A program made the translations under genes and the position numbers. Positions 21,251 through 32,090 of a DNA stretch of 64,000 bases are shown in pieces (the first letter of the stretch is position 1; the number at the start of each line of letters is the position of its first letter). The DNA is from Chelydra serpentina. Taxonomy: Eukaryota > Chordata > Testudines > Chelydridae. The notes beneath the pieces were generated by a model. That model was not told where the DNA came from and made no database searches. It saw only the letters and a program-made list of their open reading frames with translations. The stretch covers positions 29,613,001 to 29,677,000 of the forward strand of contig JBAIAC010000014.1 in NCBI GenBank assembly GCA_037349315.1, in the 5' to 3' direction.

Positions 21251-22697
21251 AAGATTGGTTTTGCCTGCCAGAGGATCACTGGAACAGAGAAGTTAGGTTT
21301 GCTCCTGGTTTGCATACTATAGGGCATACTCCTAAACACACAACAGAGATTTACAGAGAGAATTCAACCAGAAACATTACATTCATTTATGTATTAAAAA
21401 TTAAAAGGCCATATTTGGAGCTATATTTTCCTATAATGGAAAATCATTGAGACATATTGGCATCTGGTATAAACTTTCCTGATAAATGCTGACAATGTAG
21501 ACAGCCTAAAGGGATTTCACTCCATTTGTTATGGGAGTCCATCTGAATCTGAAAAAAAAAATTTTTTTTCTTTTTTTCTCTTATTTCTCTCTTAAAAGCA
21601 TGTTAAACTTTGCTTTTAAGCATTGCATCACAACCCCCTTATGTTGCATCAAAGGCATTCATCCAGCCTGATGTACCTACCGTATGATCCAATACTGCAT
21701 GGTACTGCCAGAGTAAAGAAACACCACTTCTTTTAAGACACATGTAGACTGGAGCAAAATATTCACTTCTATGAGCAGCAGCTGGGTCACATCAAGTGTT
21801 GCAGGAAGGCACCTGGCATTCCGCATGTGTAACACAGCTCCAGGGGAAAAAAATCTAATCATAACCATCATCACTTTGGCATATATGGTACTTTTTATTT
21901 TCAAGGTATGTTCAACAATTATTCCTTGCAACAGCAAGTTAATAACTCAGGAGATGCTGGCACCTAATCCTGTGCTCAGCTAACACCTCTACCTCTATAT
22001 ATACTTAAAAGAAAGATTACAAACTGCATTTATCAAGTAGTTACAGATTCTCTGTCTCAGACTAATGACAATGCAATGAGTTTCTAGTGTAAACCCAACA
22101 CTGGGAAATAACGTGTATTATCCTCTGTACATTAACAAAGAGCAAGTTGGAGCTGTCAGTGGGAATCCTTAAATTATGCATCATTTCTTTGAAAACCTTT
22201 TCTATTTCTCTCTCTATTAATGAAAACTCAAGCCGAAACTATTATAATAAATTATTTTTAAAAGCTAATTTGTCAGATAAGCTCCATTAAATTTGACAGA
22301 ATTTATTTGTCTTTCTTGTTAGGCATGTCATGCAACCAACAGACTGATCTGAAATTATTTAATAAGTATCAGCGTCCCTAATAATGGATGCAATTAATTA
22401 AATCTCCTCTGTGATTAATCGTGTTAATCCAATGGCTGAAACCTTGGTTCAAAAGATTTGATATGTATCCCTCAGGACATAACCGTCTTGTTTACAAAAT
22501 CAGTAGTGAGTAAATCTTAGTGACTTACTGGCAGCTAGTGAATTTTGTGTCAGATTCTTCTGACCTAAATTTGGGGATATGATACAACATGGTTGCTTCT
22601 AATGGTCAGAGTCATTTCCATGAACGAAGTGGTAAAGTGTTCCCCCTTTTCCACCACATCAAATTTAGGCTTAAGAACAACTAATGGGGAAGCCTAA
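21251..22697. other. Unique sequence; possible conserved non-coding segment
   Basis: 22190-22460 is AT-rich with homeodomain-like cores (AATTAATTAAA, TTAATCGTGTTAATCC) and has the look of non-coding conserved DNA. This is only an impression. An A9T8 tract sits near 21551-21570. Confidence 0.3.
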
Positions 22698-22995
22698 GGG
22701 CTGGTCCACACTTGGGGGTGGGGGGGTCGATCTAAGATACGCAACTTCAGCTACGTGAATAACGTAGCTGAAGTCGAATATCTTAGATCGATTTTTAAAT
22801 TACTTACCCCCGGTCCACACGGCAGCAGGCAGGCTCCCCCGTCGACAGCACTTCCTCCGCTCGCCTAGCTGGAGTTCTGGTGTCGACGGGGAGCGCTTCT
22901 GGGATCGATTTATCGCGTCTAGACGAGACGCAATAAATCGATCCCAGAACATCGATCACTACCCGCCGAATCAGGCGGGTAGTGTAGACTAGCCC
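22698..22995. mobile_element. 298-bp Harbinger-type MITE with two internal hairpins
   Basis: The ends GGGCTGGTCCACAC and GTGTAGACTAGCCC are inverted (12 of 14). TAA lies directly on both sides (22695-22697, 22996-22998), fitting the 3-bp PIF/Harbinger duplication. Hairpin 1: ACTTCAGCTACGT (22744-22756) with its complement at 22762-22774, within a longer palindrome 22727-22791. Hairpin 2: 24-bp arms 22897-22920 and 22926-22949 with one mismatch. A second copy is at 51494-51790. Confidence 0.88.
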
Positions 22996-23199
22996 TAAGA
23001 GGTCAGGAAATTGACTGAATAAACAGCAGGACACAGCAGAGAAGCTGGTAAACTTTCCAGGCCCTCCACCAATTTTTAAGGACAGAAAAGAGCTATTACC
23101 ATAAGTGCTTTAAGTTTAACTCTGTGCCAGTATAGAAATGCCTACGATGTATGTTCTAACAGTTTGTCTAGTTCAATTTTAAATTATACAAATGTAACC

Positions 23200-24430
23200 C
23201 ATCTGCCAGGTAGAGCCAGCAGCAACCAGGGCCGGGTTCAATATCTAGGGGTTCCTTTCCATTGATACAACACAGAACCAGCTCAAGCCCCCACCCAATA
23301 ACCTGGGAAAATGACACACCACCCATGGGCACCTCTGAGAGGCAATACTTCTCCACTCACAAGCACAGAGTCTGAGTGTAGAAATGAAACTTTTAATAAA
23401 AGGAGGGAAGTAACTCAGAGTTAATTTGGGAAAACACCACAAACAGGGTTCATAAACAAAAACCACGAGTAAAAGACCCACCCCCAAGTAGGTTTGGCAG
23501 TGCTCTATTCCCCTCGGGTTCTTAAGTCCAGCAACCCAAAAGTCCCTTTCACATGCCTGACCCTTCTCTGCTCCCCACTCACAGTTGCTGTCCTTGATCA
23601 GTGCAGACCCAGAGTTCACCTTGTGGGGGGGTGGTAAAGAGGCATCTTACTCACTCTGCTGGCCATTCACGGCCACCTGTTCACTGCTCTCACCGTGCCC
23701 CTCCACCAGCCACTCTGCTAGCTGCTCGTCACACCTCTCTGCCGCTGCCCTGCCGGCCGCTCGTCGCGCCTCTCTGCCACTGCCCTGCGGGCGCTCATCA
23801 TGTCTCTCCACCACCGCCCTGCTGCCCACTCGTCACACCTCTACACCACTGCCCTGCTGCCGCCACCCTTCTGGCCGCTCGTCGCGCCTCTCTGCTGCCG
23901 CCCTGCGGGCGCTCATCATGTCTCTCCACTGCCACCCCGCTGGCCGCTCATCACACATCTCCACTGCCACCCTGCTGGCTGCTCATCACACCTCTTTTCC
24001 ACCACCCTGCTGGTCACTCATTCACCAGGTGGCTGTCAGTGACCTTCTGCCTCTCTGCTGTGACCTCTGCATATCAGTCTCCCAGTGATTTTCAGCTCTT
24101 TTGCAGGCTGGGCAAAAACACTGCCCCATCTCAAGTGATTTCAGCTCAGTGATTTTAGCTCTTAGCAGGCAGGGCAGAAACACAGTCCTACCACAACTGG
24201 TTTCAGCTCTGATTGAACATTTAAAATAACAAAGGAGGCTCCTAACGAAGCCTATTTCACTGTATTCTTTCAACAATGGGGAAGAACAAGTTAAGCCAGT
24301 CTAGAGAGAACTGTGGGAGGGGTTATGCAGCCTCCTGACCAAGATTCCTGTTCCCACCCCTTTTACTTTCACAAGGCTTTGGCAGTTGAGCCCCTGGCTC
24401 ACCAAGGTCCTCTCCGCTAAGGGTGACCCT
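23200..24430. repeat. LTR-like or gene-desert repeat with minisatellite
   Basis: It includes GAAACTTTTAATAAAAGGAG at 23385 (AATAAA on +), and a Cys/His/Pro-rich set of spurious frames over the minisatellite at 23709-24025. Composition differs sharply from the flanks. No LTR termini could be fixed. Confidence 0.35.
23709..24025 (+). repeat. Minisatellite, unit about 33-36 bp, about nine copies
   Basis: Units repeat the frame CGCTCGTCACACCTCT..GCCCTGCTGG. One unit is extended by about 14 bp. Variants alternate (GCTCGTCGCGCCTCTCTGCC and GCTCATCATGTCTCTCCAC), suggesting a two-unit higher-order repeat. Frames of 124-183 codons across it are repeat by-products. Confidence 0.85.
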
Positions 24431-25764
24431 CACTCCCCCCATTTGGAACAGGTTAAGCACAGTCCTGCTTCCCTGCATTCCCACAATAATCACAACATTG
24501 ATAACCGCATTTCTTCAGTACTAACGTGATTTGTTAGTTGATTACAATGAGCAAAACACTGATCCATCTGCTAAATATCTAAGCAAATCTAAGCAAAGCA
24601 GGGGCAAACAGCAGGAGCAAGCTGTATTTACATAACCACACCCAGAGTTTCTCCCCCTCCCAGCTAGCTGTCAGGGAAACATTCATTCAAACCCTGCTTA
24701 CACAAAGGTAGGAAGAGTTTACTTTACTCAGGGAGGATGCTGCCCTAAGGAAAAAAGGGTAGAGACCAGTAGACTGCTAGTTATTCGAGATGGCCTTATT
24801 CTAACACGAACACTACCTGTGACCAGATAGGCATTGTTGATGTTACCATACAAGTTTTCTTGCTCTGCTTAGTTTGGTGTTATGGCTCTCACTATTGACC
24901 TTCAATTACAGCAAGATTCAGTACATTTAATACATTGTAAAACACTGTGACATCATCTTTCTTGTACATTTAGTAGATCCGTTGAAATTAAACAGACACC
25001 ACAGTTATGAATGTCATATAAATGCTAGACATACCGTGTTTAATTCCATATACAGAACTCACCAGAAAGATCACAATTATTCTGATTTTGCTGTATTATA
25101 AGAGACCTCTCAGCATTCAAAGTTGTTTTATCTGGATCATTAAGTGGAAAAATGAAGTTGAGTCCTTTTCATCATTCACATGACCCCTGAATCTGGCCTT
25201 GAGTGTTGCATTTAACAACAAAAAGTATGGTATTTATGCTCCATAGCACACTTTCTCCCCACACCCCATCAGACCAACATATGAGACTGTGCCCCTTTCA
25301 AATCATAAAATAGATACATAGGGCTACATTTTCATTCAAATTAACTTCATTGACTTTATTGGTGTAACTAAGCCTGGAAGCTGACCCCTAATAAATAGGA
25401 ATAACAATTACACAGATTATTATTATTATTATTAAAAGATGTATATAGCACCATACATTTATATGGCCCTTCACAAACAGATTGAGACACATTTCCTACC
25501 CCCAAACGTATATAAGCAAAGGAAGACAAAAAAATTGTTTTGAAAGAGAAACGGGAAAATAGTTCAGGGAAGGAAGAGCTTGGAAAGATTTTTCATGAGG
25601 AGGACAGATCCTTGGAACAAGTGTGCTTTAAGGGATGATGTGAAGGAGAGAGGGGGATAAGACTTGGAGTATAGGGAATGGGAACTTCTTCAAACCATAA
25701 GGGGCAACACAGTAGAGGGTACAAAGTCAAAAGCATTTAAAAAAAAAAGATGCAGTCCCTTTCT
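24431..25764. other. No gene; (ATT)n at about 25418-25435
   Basis: The TTA/ATT microsatellite is followed by GTATATAGCACCATACATTT, possibly a degraded SINE tail. Nothing else recognised. Confidence 0.4.
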
Positions 25765-26012
25765 ACATTGAGCAAATTCACATTAGTACACTGCTGAAGT
25801 TATATCAGTACAAACCCCTGATATATACATTGCTCTAGGGCAAAGCTGGGTTCATGCCAGTGCAGTTTAATTCAGTAACATACTGAAGTAAGCTGTACCA
25901 GTATAAACCCCACTTTGTGCCAATTCAGCATATCTGCATCTAGGGGCTATATCAGTGTAACTACATCAAAGTAGTTCCACTGCTAAGAATTTCCTTAATG
26001 GAGACAGGGTCT
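25765..26012. mobile_element. Degraded MITE
   Basis: Symmetric phrases (ACATTAGTACACTGCTGAAG; TATATCAGTGTAACTACATC; GCTGTACCAGTATAAACCCC) resemble the element at 50770-51055. The ends are worn. Confidence 0.45.
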
Positions 26013-27139
26013 ACAAAGACCAGTAGGTGAGTTCCATCAGGAACTGAGGCCCCAGGCAGAGACAAACAGGTGTAGAGACAGCAGTGGCTATGTGGAGAGT
26101 GGAACACACACACTCACATTTAAGGTTATTTTTAATCATTTACATTATATTTCACCTTTATAATTTAAGTATATTTGCTTCCTTTCCCATAGCTGCTATA
26201 AATGATGTGCTGCCAGTCTCAAATTGAATTGTCTACTGCAGTGCTTGGAAGATCTAGAAATTTCCTATAACAGAGGATCAAGGCGCCTGGGGTGAAATCC
26301 TCTTTAGGGGAACAGAACAGGATTAAAATTCCCAACTTTCCCTTGAGAGGAAACCAAACTTTTCTGAATTAGTTCATTCCATTGCTAGCTGGAAATTTCA
26401 CCTTGGGCTTTGGATATAACATGGGAGCTGTCAGCCAATATTAACCCTACAGAATGTATGTAGGTCATCTATGGCTAGCAACCTGCAATTGAACAAATAC
26501 TGATTCCCTCCTCCTCTCCCTGACCATTATAACTGCCTTTGTGGACATAAAAAGAAAGCAAAGTATCTTAAACAAAAGACTTCAAAAGCCCAATGCAGTT
26601 TTGTTATTCAGTTTTTTACCCGAAGCATCACTAAGGCCATTCTGAGGTTACTGATCTTGTCAGAAGAACAATGATTTCATATCATTTGGATATACTAAGA
26701 TGGTTTATTTTTAGAGAGATTTTAAGCTTGTTAACTTTAAATTGGAGTGGAAATAAATAATTCCTATTTAGCTATCATTAAGAACACCAAAGCTTGCTGG
26801 CTGTTCTGCCCCTGACACTACAGAAGCAGGCTGTTTATTATCATCTCAACTACCAGCATATTTTGCCACTATGGCAACAGAATAATATTGAAAAGATAAA
26901 GGCACATTGCTGTGATTAGATACACCAAGGATTATTTCATTCTAAAATATGAACTCCCTCAAGGATTTATATTTATGCTGTTTACAGTCAACTGGTCACA
27001 GAAAGGATAAACAAAAGTGACAAACACTCACATACTCCGACAAAGTTACTACTAAATGTATTATCCAGAGAATTCAGCATGATGCACTAATAACTTGCTG
27101 ATATTTATTTGCAGCCCCCAAGTATGAATTGTGATACAG
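26013..27139. other. Unique AT-rich sequence, no gene seen
   Basis: 26560-26960 has no repeat features and could be conserved non-coding DNA, untested. Confidence 0.3.
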
Positions 27140-27660
27140 GAGAGCCAGGGAGCAGTGGTAGAGTGTTTGGGGGGAAATATATAAGTCCTTATATATAAAT
27201 ATATAAGGTGTGGTTCCCTGTAGACTAGGGAGGGTTACTACAGGTTAATTGGAGCACCTGTAGTAAGTTAAGGCCCTGTCAGGAACCTCATAAAACCCCC
27301 TGCTTCAGGCAGTCAGAGGAGGAGAAGGAAGAAGAGAGGACTGGAGTGTGGAGGTGAGTTGTAAGATTTGGAAGACCAGAGAACCGAAGTAAGGGAGATC
27401 CTGCCTGGGCAGGGAGATGCCCCTCAGCGTCTAAAGACTGAGGGTAACCCCACCTAAGGTGGGAGAAGGGAAGAAACCCACAGGGGTTGAGAGGGGCTGG
27501 GACTCAGAGTGAGGAGCAAACCCAGACACCTCCCCTGCTTCCCTCCTCTATCATCTTCCCGGGCCACTAGCAGGGCCCTTGGCGCCCAAGAGCAGGGGCA
27601 AGAGGTGGCGTTTTAGCCCTCCCCCAAGAAAAGTGCAGGACCCGCCATATGAACATTGGC
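27140..27660 (+). repeat. Possible retroelement LTR/leader with primer-site-like TTGGCGCCC
   Basis: A TATA-like run (TATATAAATATATAAGG, 27192-27208) precedes a purine-rich transcribed-looking segment. TTGGCGCCCAAGAGCAGGGG then resembles a tRNA-primer binding site of the TGGCGCCC type. No second LTR and no gag/pol frame follow. The LTR boundary (CA just before the site) is not evident, so this is tentative. Confidence 0.35.
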
Positions 27661-28379
27661 CATCTTGTCACAGAATACACAGAAAAGCAAATCTCAGTTT
27701 TTTTTTACTTTTTCATAACAGTAATGGTCTTTAAAGGGACACTTTCAACATTAAACTGACAGTTTTTTTTAAATACCCTTGGCTGTATTGCTAACAATCT
27801 CCTAGATTATTGTTTTTTAATAATTACATTAGCAGCCAAAGGCTCCAATCACAACCAGTACCCTTTTCTGCAAACACATCAGATAACATAATCTCCTTCC
27901 TGAAGAACTGGAAATCTTAAAAATATGAGTGATAATCCATGCAGGTCGGTTAGAGAGAGATAAATATTTATATACATTTGTCACTCTTATAAATTATCAG
28001 TAGATAAAATAAGTGAAAACTATCCCCATCTGCTCCTCTGCCTTGCCATCATTCGTTAAAATAGAATTTTTAAAAAAATCAAATTTGCTTTTCATCATTT
28101 GTAAAGTTCATTTACTTTTCTTCTGTCAATTTGATCAATAGACTGCTCAGTTGCACTTTTAAAATGGTATAATGCTATTGTGTCTAGGTGTCCAGCAGTG
28201 CAGTGGGAGGGTTAATCTGTTTTTAAGTTTTCATTAAAATTTTAGGAACATACCATGAAAATATTTTTGTACATAAAAGTGCAATGACCCCACTACCATC
28301 ATCAGTAACTTCAATAAGTCTTAAGTATCTTGTTGAATTGGGGCCTTAAACCCTATGTACCCAGGAATTGCCAGCCACC
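27661..28379. other. No feature seen
   Basis: AT-rich sequence up to the Harbinger target site. Confidence 0.45.
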
Positions 28380-28382
28380 TAA

Positions 28383-28500
28383 GGCCTTGGCTACACTCAC
28401 AAGTTATAGCACAATAAAACTGCCTACAGCGCTGCAACTCACTGACTGGCTACACTCGCAAGGCACGTGCAGCGCTGCATCTCCTCAGGTACAGCGCTGC
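28383..28500 (+). repeat. Harbinger left terminal and subterminal repeats
   Basis: The 15-bp TIR is followed by the octamer CAGCGCTG at about 28428, 28470 and 28491, and by a second TIR-like word. The right end has CAGCGCTG near 32441 and GCAGCGCTTT near 32397. These are plausible binding sites for the Myb-like protein or transposase (inference). Confidence 0.7.
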
Positions 28501-28785
28501 ATGTACTCCACCTCCCCGAGAGGAATAACGTTTGTTGCGCTGCTGCTGGTGCGCTGCGGCTACAGTGTGGTCACCCAATGCGCTGTTATTGGCCTCCAGA
28601 AGTATTCGGAAGTATCCCACAACGCCTGTTCTAGCCACTCTGGTCATCAATTAGCACTCTACTGCCCTGGCCTCAGGTGACCAACCGCCACTCCGACCCT
28701 TTAAATTCCTTTGGAATTTTAAATATCCCCTTCCTGTTTGCTCAGCCAGGCGTGGAGTGCTCTCAGCGCATCTTTCCAGGTAACC

Positions 28786-30572
28786 ATGCCTCCACGTGCG
28801 AGACGAGCCCCAGTATGGAGCAATGGCGAGCTGCTGGACCTCATCGCTGTTTGGGGGGAGGAAGCTGTCCAGTCCCAGCTGCGATCCAGCTGGAGGAATT
28901 TCGATACTTTCGGCCAGATATCAAGGGCCATGATTGAAAGGGGCCATGACCGGGACACAATGCAGTGCAGGATAAAAGTAAAGGAGCTGCGGAGTGCGTA
29001 CCGCAAAGCCCGCGAGGCAAACAAGCGCTCGGGTGCTCCCCCCCCAAACCTGCCGATTCTACAAAGAGCTGGATGCAATACTTGGGGTTGACCCCACTAC
29101 TCTTCCGAGCACCACCGTGGACACGGGAGAGCGGGAGGAGGAGGGAGAGGAGGAGGAGGACGGGGTTGAAGAAAACAGAAGCGAGGGTGCTGTGGCTGGG
29201 GGAGACACCCCTGACTCCCTGGGTGCATGCAGCCAGGAGCTCTTCTCGAGCCAGGAGGAAGGGAGCCAGTCGCAGCAGCCGGTACGCGCTGGGAGAGAAA
29301 GAGAAGAACAGGTTCGCGGTAAGCAGCTTTTATTTTCGGGAAGGAGTTTTTTCGGTGTGGGGTCCTTGGGCGAGGACGGTTTGGGCTGCATGCATGCCTA
29401 GATGCGGAAGAGCGCATTGATGTGGTCTATCACATCGGAGAAATCGGCCACTGTAATCTCTTCGAAAGTGCCCACGTCCTGGCTGAGAATGTGCTTGCGC
29501 AGGTTCATTGGGAGAGCCGCCGTGGTCCTTGTCCCATTCAGGGTAACGTGTCCGCACCACTGTGCCGCGAGGGGCGGGGGGACCATTGCTGCACACAGGC
29601 AAGCTGCATATGGGCCAGGGCGGAAGCCGCATTGCAGTAGAAGACCCTCCCTTGCTTCCCCGGACACCCTCAGCAGCAAGATATCTTCCAGGATGAACTC
29701 CTGTGGAAAATGTGGGGATAGTGTTCAGTGTAGGTTCCCCCTGCAGCTGTTGGCTCTCCCCAAGGCACAGAAACCCGTTGGACAGTACATCCGTGAAACA
29801 ATCAGTCCCCCTTTATCCTGTGTTTACTCACCATTTTGGGGCTCCCGTGGGTTCTGTGCGCTCTGTTTGGGACGGGAAAATTGTGCTGTTTTGGAGACTG
29901 TGTGTGCCCTCCTTAAGTGTGGGGGAATCATTGCTCTGTCTGGCATAAAACAATGATGCCTCTGTTAAATGTTGCATTTTGCCTTCCAGATGCAACATTG
30001 AGATCTCCGCCATCCTTCTTATCACCGGCTGAGAGACTACAAAGGCTAGACTACAAAGGCTCGGGAAGAGGCCCAGAAGAACGAAAGAAGACATGCTGCA
30101 GGAAGTTATGAAACAGTCTCTTAAAGAGAATCAAGAGGCTCGGGAGTGGAGGGAGAGTGAAAGCAGGCTCCGCCAGGAAAACGCAGCGCAGCGGCAACAA
30201 AGCATGCAGCTCCGGCACGAAAGCACAAAGGAACTGATTAGCATCATGGCGCACCAAGCGGACTCTATCCAGGCGCTCGTCGCCATGCAGGCGGAGCAGT
30301 ACTACACCTGCCCCCCCCTGCCGCCAGTGTCCCAAAACACTTGTGCCCCCATGTCACCACCTGCCCACTTCACCCAACATACAGGTTCTTATTGCCCACA
30401 CCAGATGCCCCCAACACCTGTAGCTTCACCAGACAGCCCTGGAAACTATGACCCTTACCCACTGCACTCAACTCCCATCCCAAATTATAGACATCCTGAG
30501 GTCCAGCACTCACTGCACAGCACTCCAGACAGGAAGCCCGAGTATGAAAGCAGGACATACCATACCCTGTGA
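28786..30572 (+). pseudogene. Harbinger Myb/SANT-like DNA-binding protein gene, two exons, frameshifted
   Basis: In Harbinger systems this accessory protein binds the element ends and helps bring the transposase to the nucleus. Start ATG at 28786 has a good context (AACCATGCC). Exon 1 encodes a Myb/SANT-like trihelix domain: W at APVWSNGELLDLIAVWGEE, a second W at SSWRNFDTF, then MQCRIKVKELRSAYRKARE. A shift at the C8 run 29038-29045 moves to the frame QTCRFYKELDAILG plus an acidic Glu-rich stretch. The donor G|GTAAGC (29319) and acceptor TTCCAG (29989) bound a 671-bp intron in matching phase 1. In exon 2 an exact 14-bp tandem duplication (30034-30047/30048-30061) breaks the frame before a coiled-coil-like Gln/Glu/Arg region (MLQEVMKQSLKENQEAREW) and a Pro/His/Tyr-rich tail ending TGA 30572. 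The two lesions make it a recent pseudogene. Confidence 0.9.
30034..30061 (+). repeat. 14-bp tandem duplication in Harbinger exon 2
   Basis: AGACTACAAAGGCT occurs twice in a row. Fourteen bases shift the reading frame. Upstream the frame reads SPAERLQRL, downstream TKEDMLQEV-like sequence resumes in another frame. Confidence 0.95.
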
Positions 30573-30662
30573 TTGAACCCTTCCCCACACCACCCACCAC
30601 CCCCTTGCCCTTTCTGTCTCACAAGCAGTTGTGTTTCTTTTTAATACATGTATTTTCTCTGT

Positions 30663-30700
30663 AATAAACGGATTCTTTAGATGTGCAAACAGTCTTTATT
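30663..30700. promoter_or_regulatory. Convergent polyadenylation signals
   Basis: AATAAA at 30663-30668 serves the plus-strand Myb-like gene. TTTATT at 30695-30700 is AATAAA on the minus strand and serves the transposase. The two genes end about 270 bp apart. Confidence 0.75.
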
Positions 30701-30844
30701 ATTGCATAAGGAAAAAAGATACCTTAGCCCAGGAAAGAAACAGGCAACGCAAGTGAGCTGAGCAAACACAAATCAGCTTAGCAAAGACAGATAACTGATA
30801 ACATTGGAACCACTTCACTTCAGGGTCGTGCAGGGCAGCACACA

Positions 30845-32090
30845 TTACTGGTGGTTGTCAGCCTCAAATTTCTCCCTAAAGGCATCCCTAATCCTTGCAG
30901 CCCCATGCTGGGCCGCTGTAATAGCCCTGCTCTCTGGCTGTGCCAATTCAGCCTCCAGGTGTTGAACCTCTGAGGTCCACGCCTGAGTGAACATTTCACC
31001 CTTCCCTTCACAAATATTATGGAGGATACAGCACGCGGATATAACCGCGGGGATGCTGTGTTCAGCCAAGTCCAGCTTCCCATATAGAGATCGCCAGCGG
31101 CCCTTCAAACGGCCAAAAGCACACTCCACAGTCATTCTGCACCGGCTCAGCCTGTAGTTGAACCGTTCCTTGCTGGTGTCAAGGCTCCCTGTGTAGGGTT
31201 TCATGAGCCACGGGGTACACGGGGTACCCAAGGATCACAGTGGGCATTTCAATTTCCCCTACCGTGATCTTCCGGTCTGGGAAAAAAGTCCCGGACTGCA
31301 TCTTCCGGAACAGGGCAGTGTTCCGAAAGATGCGTGCATCATGCACCTTTCCGGGCCAGCCTGCGTTGATGTCAATGAAACGCCCACGGTGATCCACAAG
31401 CGCCTGGAGAACCATGGAGAAATACCCCTTCCGATTAATGTACTCGGATGCTAGGTGGGGTGGTGCCAGAATAGGAATATGCGTCCCATCTATAGCCCCT
31501 CCGCAGTTAGGGAAACCCATTTGTTCAAAGCCAGCCACAATGTCCTGCACGTTACCCGGAGTCACGGTTCTTCTGAGCAGGATGCGATTAATGGCCTTGC
31601 AAACTTGCATCAGCACGATTCCAACGGTCGACTTTCCCACTCCAAACTGGTTCGCTACTGATCGATAGCAGTCCGGAGTTGCGAGCTTCCAGATTGCAAT
31701 AGCCACCCGCTTCTCCACCGTCAGGGCAGCTCTCAATCTCGTGTCCTTGCGCCGCAGGGCGGGGGCGAGCTCCTCACACAGTCCCATGAAAGTAGCTTTT
31801 CTCATTCGAAAGTTCTGCACCCACTGCTCGTCATCCCAGACTTGCATGACAATGTGATCCCACCACTCTGTGCTGGTTTCCCGAGCCCAAAAGCGGCGTT
31901 CCATGGTGCATAGCATGTCCGTGAATGCCACAAGCAAGTTAGTGTCGTACGCGTTTTGCGTGACAATTTCATCGTCATCGTCATCGTCGGACTCCTCGCT
32001 GTCACTGTGGATCTTAAGGAACAGCTCGACTGCCAAACGTGACGTGCTGGCGAGACTCGTCAGTATTTTGCTCACCAGGTCGGGATCCAT
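30845..32090 (-). pseudogene. Harbinger (HARBI1-like) DDE transposase, one frameshift
   Basis: The enzyme cuts and joins Harbinger ends. From ATG at 32090 the frame runs 303 codons: an acidic stretch (about 31-41), YRSVANQFGVGKSTV helix-turn-helix-like region (about 142-156), GGAIDGTHIPI with first catalytic Asp201, and GWPGKVHDARIFRNT with second catalytic Asp251. Near 31205-31225, at a GTGTACCCCGTGG stretch, the frame shifts, and the remainder reads LMPWLMKPYTG-like sequence, then TVECAFGRLKGRWR carrying the catalytic Glu, CCILHNICE, ending at 30845. All three acidic residues survive, split over two frames. Total length (about 400 codons) suits the family. It shares the element with the Myb-like gene on the opposite strand. 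Confidence 0.94.

Noticed and set aside
23585..24152. 167- and 183-codon overlapping frames, His/Pro/Cys-rich
   Set aside because: They are translations of the 33-36-bp minisatellite in different phases.
28719..29956. Many overlapping frames opposite and beside the Myb-like exon, including 184 codons at 29402-29956
   Set aside because: Shadows of exon 1, or intron sequence between the phase-matched splice sites.
28786..30572. Domesticated host Myb/SANT-domain gene
   Set aside because: It lies inside a transposon with intact TIRs and TAA duplications and is frameshifted twice, so there is no sign of host function.
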